From: Candidatus Caenarcanales bacterium
Lineage (GTDB): Bacteria > Cyanobacteriota > Vampirovibrionia > Caenarcaniphilales > Caenarcanaceae
Reading direction: 5' to 3'
Length of the DNA: 47,169 bases
Assembly (NCBI GenBank): GCA_030065015.1
Contig: JASJDU010000017.1
Span: 1-47,169 of the forward strand
The notes under the pieces are model-generated. The model searched no databases. It worked only from the letters and a program-made list of their open reading frames with translations, and was not told where the DNA came from. Of the stretch, positions 42,853-47,169 are shown one piece after another. The position numbers and the translations under genes were made by a program. Positions within the stretch are counted from its first letter, which is position 1, and each line of letters begins with the position of its first letter.

Positions 42853-44202
42853 ATGGAAGTAGCAACTGCCGAAACGACCCATCTCTTGCAACCCCAGTCT
42901 ATTGAATCAGAGCAAGCCGTTCTCGGAGCTATTCTTACTGATGGAGATAGACTAGGGGATATCCTTGAAGTTTTTGGCAGTAAATATAAGGTTTTTTATG
43001 ATCATGCACATCAAAAACTTTTTGATACATGTATATCGTTATATCGTGAAAATAAGCCGATTGATTTAATCACAATAATCGATAGACTAACCGTTCAAGG
43101 TGAATTAGAAGATGTTGGAGGAAGTGAGTATATAGTAGATCTTGCTGAAGCGGCTTCAGTGGGTACAAATTCTGTTTTTTACTCAAAAATTATTCGAGAA
43201 AAATCAGTTTTAAGAGAGTTAATAAAATCGGGCAACAAAATAGTTGAAACTGCAAGAATAGCGACAGATCTCGATCAGGCCATTGATGAAGCACAGCAAA
43301 GTATTTTTGCTATTTCTGGAGAAAGAGAAAGCGAAGGACTAGTTAGAATTGATGAAGTTACGACTCCAGTTTGGTCTCAAATTGAAGAAAGAGCTGAAAA
43401 TCCGGGTTCTCTTTTAGGAGTTGCCTCTGGTTTTAATGATTTGGATTCTTTAACTGCGGGGCTTCAAAAGTCAGATTTAGTTGTCATTGCAGCAAGACCG
43501 AGTATGGGAAAAACCGCTTTTTGCCTCAATATCGCTGAGCACGTAGGGGTGAAATCAAAGAAAGCAGTGGCCGTTTTCAGTCTGGAAATGTCCAAATCAC
43601 AGTTAGTAACCAGAATGCTCTGTAGTATTAGCGGAGTGGATGCTCAAAGATTAAGAACTGGAAATTTAAGGGATGAAGACTGGAGCAAAATAAGCGATGC
43701 AATTGCCTTGCTATCCGAAGCTCCGGTTTATATTGATGATAGTCCGGTTCTTACTGTTGTAGACGCAAGAACCAAAGCTCGTCGCTTGAAAATGGAGAAA
43801 AAAGACCTTGGTTTAATAGTCATTGATTATATTCAATTAATGCAAGGTTTAAAGCAAGATAACCGTGTTCAAGAAATCTCAGAAATATCAAGAGGATTAA
43901 AAACTTTAGCAAGAGAATTGAATGTTCCAATAATAGCTCTCAGCCAGCTGTCAAGAAGCGTAGAAGCTCGTCAGAATAAACGACCAATGCTATCCGACCT
44001 TCGCGAATCTGGAGCGATTGAGCAAGATGCAGATATGGTTATGTTCTTGTATCGACATGAATATTATGAGCCGGATGACACAGAACATAGAGGAGAATGC
44101 GAGGTGATTGTCGCAAAACAGCGTAATGGCCCAACTGGAACAATTAAATTAATGTTTCATGGAGCAACGACCCGCTTTAAGAACCTTGAGTATGTTCATT
44201 AG
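42853..44202 (+). CDS. dnaB: Replicative DNA helicase DnaB
   Basis: DnaB is the hexameric 5'-3' helicase that opens the fork. The N-terminal domain (LLQPQSIESEQAVLGAIL, 11-28), linker and RecA-like C-terminal domain with Walker A ARPSMGKT (214-221) and the LIVIDYIQLM (about 323-332) Walker B are intact. The 449 residues are standard, with no intein. It is preceded by a perfect TATAAT. Confidence 0.97.
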   Translation: MEVATAETTHLLQPQSIESEQAVLGAILTDGDRLGDILEVFGSKYKVFYDHAHQKLFDTCISLYRENKPIDLITIIDRLTVQGELEDVGGSEYIVDLAEAASVGTNSVFYSKIIREKSVLRELIKSGNKIVETARIATDLDQAIDEAQQSIFAISGERESEGLVRIDEVTTPVWSQIEERAENPGSLLGVASGFNDLDSLTAGLQKSDLVVIAARPSMGKTAFCLNIAEHVGVKSKKAVAVFSLEMSKSQLVTRMLCSISGVDAQRLRTGNLRDEDWSKISDAIALLSEAPVYIDDSPVLTVVDARTKARRLKMEKKDLGLIVIDYIQLMQGLKQDNRVQEISEISRGLKTLARELNVPIIALSQLSRSVEARQNKRPMLSDLRESGAIEQDADMVMFLYRHEYYEPDDTEHRGECEVIVAKQRNGPTGTIKLMFHGATTRFKNLEYVH

Positions 44203-44266
44203 ATAATATTTTGAGATTCCTTGAATCAGTTATGAACTTAGATTCTATATTTTTGTCAAAGTTTTC

Positions 44267-44336
44267 ACTATTTAGACTAACGTGTGAGCCTCAAAGTATA
44301 GATGCAAAACAAGTTTTGTATCTATGAATAAATAGT
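44267..44336 (+). ncRNA. Nested stem-loop region after dnaB
   Basis: An outer stem pairs ACTATTTA (44267) with TAAATAGT (44329). An inner hairpin pairs ATAGATGCAAAAC (44298-44310) with GTTTTGTATCTAT (44313-44325), 13 pairs with one G-U. An alternative pairing of AGACT (44274) with AGTCT (44334) is possible, and CTTTT follows. Mutually exclusive stems can act as terminator/antiterminator. It is 65 bp after the dnaB stop, 45 bp before the next gene. RNA status is inferred. Confidence 0.45.
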
Positions 44337-44380
44337 CTTTTGTAGTGTGTTACTAGCCTCTTATTAATTTAGTTAGTAAA

Positions 44381-44965
44381 ATGCAGATAAAGAACCTCGC
44401 TAAAACTACCATTAGTATTGGAGCTTTAGGAATTCTCAACTTAAGTAGTGCTAGAGCCGCTGTACCCAGAGTAAGATCTCCTCATTTACCATCTCATTCA
44501 CACTCTATGATTATAAATTCGAAAGAATTTACTCAAAGACTTAATAATCCTATACATATAGCATGTACAAGAAATTATCAATCACAATATGAAAATTTAG
44601 ATAAAGCTGTGGAAGCTGCAAACAAGCATTTTGAACAACATGGATATAGTGAGACAGGTAGTGTTACCAGTCTGTATGGAAAAGTTGTTCAAGGACCAAC
44701 TAGAGATTTCGAGAAATTTCTTAAAGGAATCAATTTTAATAACCCTAATTCAACTACAGTCGACACCTCATCGGCTGAGCATATTTCGAGAAACTTAAAT
44801 TCTGATGCAGCATACGATTTTCGTCAAGAATACAAAATATTCACAAAACCAAATAGTGATAAATTTTACATTCTTAGAAAAGCGGAACAAGTTCCGACCA
44901 ATTCTGGGGATTCTCGTGCGATCAATCAGGAAAGCCTCACAGTAGATATATATATTCAACTGTGA
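44381..44965 (+). CDS. Secreted orphan protein (194 aa)
   Basis: Unrecognised. A signal peptide spans about residues 1-27 (SIGALGILNLSSARA as cleavage region). The mature part is polar, N/S/H/T-rich with a helical stretch near 70-90 and a single cysteine near 60. It follows the stem-loop region after dnaB. It may be periplasmic or exported. Confidence 0.6.
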   Translation: MQIKNLAKTTISIGALGILNLSSARAAVPRVRSPHLPSHSHSMIINSKEFTQRLNNPIHIACTRNYQSQYENLDKAVEAANKHFEQHGYSETGSVTSLYGKVVQGPTRDFEKFLKGINFNNPNSTTVDTSSAEHISRNLNSDAAYDFRQEYKIFTKPNSDKFYILRKAEQVPTNSGDSRAINQESLTVDIYIQL

Positions 44966-45143
44966 ATCTTAGTAAAGTAAATAATAATTTTGTGAAACTG
45001 TATCTTCAGGGGTATGGTGGAAGAGGTAATTGTATCAATCTTGATTCTTTACCTGAATTAAATTAAAAGACAATTTCTTTATTTACTATTTATTGAAAGT
45101 TCACCTGCCTTGAATTGAGCTTCTACCAATATTTGAGACAATT

Positions 45144-45791
45144 TTAAGCAGTACCTATTTGTGAAACTAAGTTATTTAAATCTTCTCTAACTTTGGAATC
45201 TGTTAGATTGACTACCAAACCATCTCTGTTTGAAAAGCTTCCATTTTTAGTTCTTCCGCTTTCCGTAATTTCTCCTTGAACTAGACCGATAATTTCGTTG
45301 TCCTCATTCAATACACCTCCGCCAGAGTTACCTTTTTCAAATTTTTCACCATTTTCATCTACCCTGAGTGTTCCATTATTTCTATCAACTGATTTAACTT
45401 GAGCGGTTTTTATCCGTGGAGTAGAATTACTACCTGTTAAAAGCTCATTGCCCGTTAAAGTATCTCCTTCTTTAACCTCACTACCTAGCTCAACAACTTC
45501 TGAATCAGGTATTTGATCGTCTGGAACATCCACAACAGCAAGATCGAATTCTGTTGATGTTGCAAAAGGAGCGGATATTTTGTTGTTTACTTCTTTTCCA
45601 GAAGAGTCAACTTGTTTGACGAAAAGATCACCTCTATTTCCTTCTTTGCCACCTTCTATTCCATGGCTAGTGGTTACAAATACAACGTTAGGTTTTCCAT
45701 TGATTTCTATTTCCACTGGAGTTGCTGATTGTGATGAAGATTTCCCCCCATTCCCGGGAGAAACCGTTTGATATGAAATATTACCCACCAT
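45144..45791 (-). CDS. Trypsin-fold serine protease-like protein without a signal peptide
   Basis: The fold and triad of chymotrypsin-like proteases are readable: H43 in VTTSHGIE, D83 in EFDLAVV and S156 in KGNSGGGVL, in the right order and spacing. The domain begins near residue 24 and nearly fills the 215-aa protein. The N-terminus is polar (MVGNISYQTVSPGNGG), so no Sec signal is seen. That is unusual for a protease of this fold, most of which are exported. There are no cysteines. The start is ATG 45791. Confidence 0.75.
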   Translation of the reverse strand: MVGNISYQTVSPGNGGKSSSQSATPVEIEINGKPNVVFVTTSHGIEGGKEGNRGDLFVKQVDSSGKEVNNKISAPFATSTEFDLAVVDVPDDQIPDSEVVELGSEVKEGDTLTGNELLTGSNSTPRIKTAQVKSVDRNNGTLRVDENGEKFEKGNSGGGVLNEDNEIIGLVQGEITESGRTKNGSFSNRDGLVVNLTDSKVREDLNNLVSQIGTA

Positions 45792-45904
45792 GACTATTTA
45801 ATTGTTGAAAACCCCTATTCTTTCAAACAATTTTAAAGTCTGAAGTTATCTTAATGGTTGAATAGTCCTTGGTTTAAGTGAATTTTGGTGAAACCTTAAA
45901 CAAT

Positions 45905-46435
45905 CTATAAATTATCTACAGTAAAAGGCATCTTACAAAAATCCGGATGATCTGCAATATGCTCAAAGTTATGTTTCCAAACTATTTTATTATCTTGCAG
46001 AAGAAATAAGCCCGGCATCATTCTTAAATCACCAATTGGTATGCCAACAAAGTTCCCGTGCATTATTGCTTCTAAGCCTTTCATCCATACTTTTTGTCCA
46101 AACATTTGGCCAATTGTAGCTTTTTGAATCTTGAGATCTGAATAAAATTCTCTTTGAGGATCTGCGATAGCTTTAGCTTTCGGCCAGTATTTGTTGAAAA
46201 AGCTTTTTCCTTGTTCAGCATTTCCTTGAAATATAAAAATAATTTCTGGATAGTTGGAATTGTTTTCGGCAATGTTTTTTAAATCTTTCACCATTTGAGG
46301 GCAGAAAATACACCCCTTATATCTCAACAGAACTAAAAGTACTGTTTTATCTTTTATTTCGTCGGCGAATTTGTTGGATGATAAGTTAATCCCGTCTATC
46401 TCTTTACTTAAAATTGCACCTGGGATTTCTTCCAT
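45905..46435 (-). CDS. Peroxiredoxin-like (AhpC/TSA-type) thioredoxin-fold protein
   Basis: Residues 10-110 form a thioredoxin fold of the AhpC/TSA_2 type: a short strand, LLVLLRYKGCIFCPQM (33-48) with CxxC (C42, C45), then a helix and a beta strand IIFIFQG (65-71). In this subfamily the CxxC acts in thiol-dependent redox chemistry; peroxide reduction is likely but not shown. The C-terminal part has no recognised motif. No signal peptide is present. The downstream gene is the protease-like protein, about 110 bp away. Confidence 0.75.
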   Translation of the reverse strand: MEEIPGAILSKEIDGINLSSNKFADEIKDKTVLLVLLRYKGCIFCPQMVKDLKNIAENNSNYPEIIFIFQGNAEQGKSFFNKYWPKAKAIADPQREFYSDLKIQKATIGQMFGQKVWMKGLEAIMHGNFVGIPIGDLRMMPGLFLLQDNKIVWKHNFEHIADHPDFCKMPFTVDNL

Positions 46436-46585
46436 TGATCGATAGGTTTTTTGAATAGTGTAGAAATAGTTTACCCGAGGAAACGAAAAACATAAATTTT
46501 GTAACCTAGTTTTTATTTTGGATGACTTATAAAAGTAAGAGGCTCAAAACCTCTTTTAATTTACTTAATTCTTGAGGTGTTTTTT

Positions 46586-47065
46586 ATGAAAAAGCTTTTT
46601 GTGATTTTTTCCTTTTTGTTAGCTTTTGTTGGTTTACAAGGTCCCGCAATGTCTTTTGGCCCCCATCCTGGCAAAGAAATGTCACCTTTAAAAATTTTAG
46701 AGAATCTGAATTTATCCAAGGATCAGAAAAGGCAAATAGCTAAAATCTTGAGAGAAAATCAAAGAGCTATGCAAAACCTAACCGGACAAATAAAGAGTTC
46801 CAAAAAAGAACTTATGAAATCAATGGAACCGGAGAATTTTGACGAACAAAGTTCTTTGAAAATTTATAAACAGATGACTGATAATGGTGAAAAGCTTATA
46901 CTCCTTCAAGCTCGTATTGGTAAAGAAATTAATCAATTGTTAACCGAAGAGCAGAGGGTTAAAGCAAAAGAAGAAAAAAGGAAGTTCATTACAATGATGG
47001 ATAAAAGAATGGACATAATTAAAGCTGATTTGGAGGCTGTTAAGCAAGATATATTCTGGAGTTAA
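46586..47065 (+). CDS. Spy/CpxP-like periplasmic protein
   Basis: ATG 46586 is preceded by GAGGTG six bases upstream, which favours it over GTG 46577. A signal peptide (MKKLFVIFSFLLAFVGLQGPAMS) leads to a small helical protein of 159 aa. The LTxxQ-like repeats LSKDQ (43-47) and LTEEQ (119-123) mark the Spy/CpxP family. Members are ATP-independent envelope chaperones or stress sensors. No Cpx two-component genes are in view. Confidence 0.8.
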   Translation: MKKLFVIFSFLLAFVGLQGPAMSFGPHPGKEMSPLKILENLNLSKDQKRQIAKILRENQRAMQNLTGQIKSSKKELMKSMEPENFDEQSSLKIYKQMTDNGEKLILLQARIGKEINQLLTEEQRVKAKEEKRKFITMMDKRMDIIKADLEAVKQDIFWS

Positions 47066-47074
47066 GTTTGGAAA

Positions 47075-47169
47075 TTAAAAGCTTGATTGAAATCTCAAGC
47101 ATATAGGCTGACTTGGAAATGCATTTGGTCCTTCTGTGAAGCCTCGCAAGATAATGTCTGAACAAGGAA
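47075..47169 (-). CDS. Possible C-terminal end of a gene cut by the right edge
   Basis: A minus-strand frame runs from the window edge to TAA at 47075, 9 bp from the converging Spy-like gene. Its last residues read about GPNAFPSQPICLRFQSSF. The convergent layout is typical, but a 30-codon open frame is weak evidence, and no family is recognisable. Confidence 0.25.
   Translation of the reverse strand, partial: PCSDIILRGFTEGPNAFPSQPICLRFQSSF
47081..47100. terminator. Weak hairpin near the right edge
   Basis: GCTTGA and TCAAGC pair across eight bases, 15 bp after the Spy-like stop. No T-run follows, so the terminator role is doubtful. Confidence 0.25.

Noticed and set aside
1-47169. tRNA, rRNA and CRISPR arrays
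   Set aside because: I looked for tRNA T-loop signatures with CCA ends, rRNA conserved blocks and regular direct repeats with spacers; none was visible by eye. A covariance-model search would be decisive.

Overview
This 47 kb window is AT-rich, densely coded bacterial chromosome. The cell is a diderm: there is an OstA/LptA-like protein, an LptC-like protein, a periplasmic HtrA protease and a Spy/CpxP-like chaperone. It appears to respire with a menaquinone-type chain: NuoA, a Rieske protein plus a cytochrome b whose helix-D heme histidines have the b6-type HX14H spacing, an MqnB-like futalosine hydrolase, and succinyl-CoA synthetase. The b6-like cytochrome, low G+C and several large orphan membrane proteins would fit a non-photosynthetic relative of cyanobacteria (Vampirovibrionia/Melainabacteria). 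That placement is inference; no rRNA or photosynthesis gene is present to settle it. Many genes start at GTG or TTG, and many lack a clear Shine-Dalgarno sequence.

Layout. 0-6.8 kb: the edge of a probable transposase gene, a small orphan, an Rrf2 regulator with sufB (Fe-S assembly), a large orphan membrane protein, and a secreted SRPBCC protein facing a LysR regulator. 6.8-9 kb (minus): LSm-like protein, Fur and an LptA/OstA-like protein. 9-12 kb (plus): recJ and apt, overlapping. 12-20.9 kb (mostly minus): an alkyltransferase-like repair protein, prenyl diphosphate synthase, gatC, rpmE, scpB, a VOC/DUF1338-like protein, a membrane-anchored methyltransferase, a tyrosine-recombinase homologue lacking catalytic residues, rimO and a small orphan. 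21-27.9 kb (plus): a Cys/Met PLP enzyme ending in four cysteines, an orphan membrane protein, then sucC-sucD-mqnB-like-purQ, and nuoA without other nuo genes.

27.9-34.4 kb: a YhcC-type radical SAM protein, a prepilin peptidase, an orphan membrane protein, a protein with a FliO-like segment, YebC, a fatty-acid desaturase, and a decayed IS5-type transposase in three frames. 34.4-40.7 kb (plus): HtrA, a large coiled-coil membrane protein, and a three-gene cluster of a polytopic membrane protein, Rieske protein and cytochrome b. 40.7-47.2 kb: an orphan, hisI, lptC-like and dnaB (divergent), a secreted orphan, a trypsin-fold protein without a signal peptide, a peroxiredoxin-like protein and a Spy-like protein.

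No rRNA, tRNA or CRISPR array was found by eye. The best leads are the Rieske/cytochrome b cluster with its unknown membrane partner, the tyrosine-less recombinase, the three-frame IS5 fossil, the palindrome upstream of rrf2-sufB, the stem-loop array after dnaB, and the FliO-like and LSm-like proteins.
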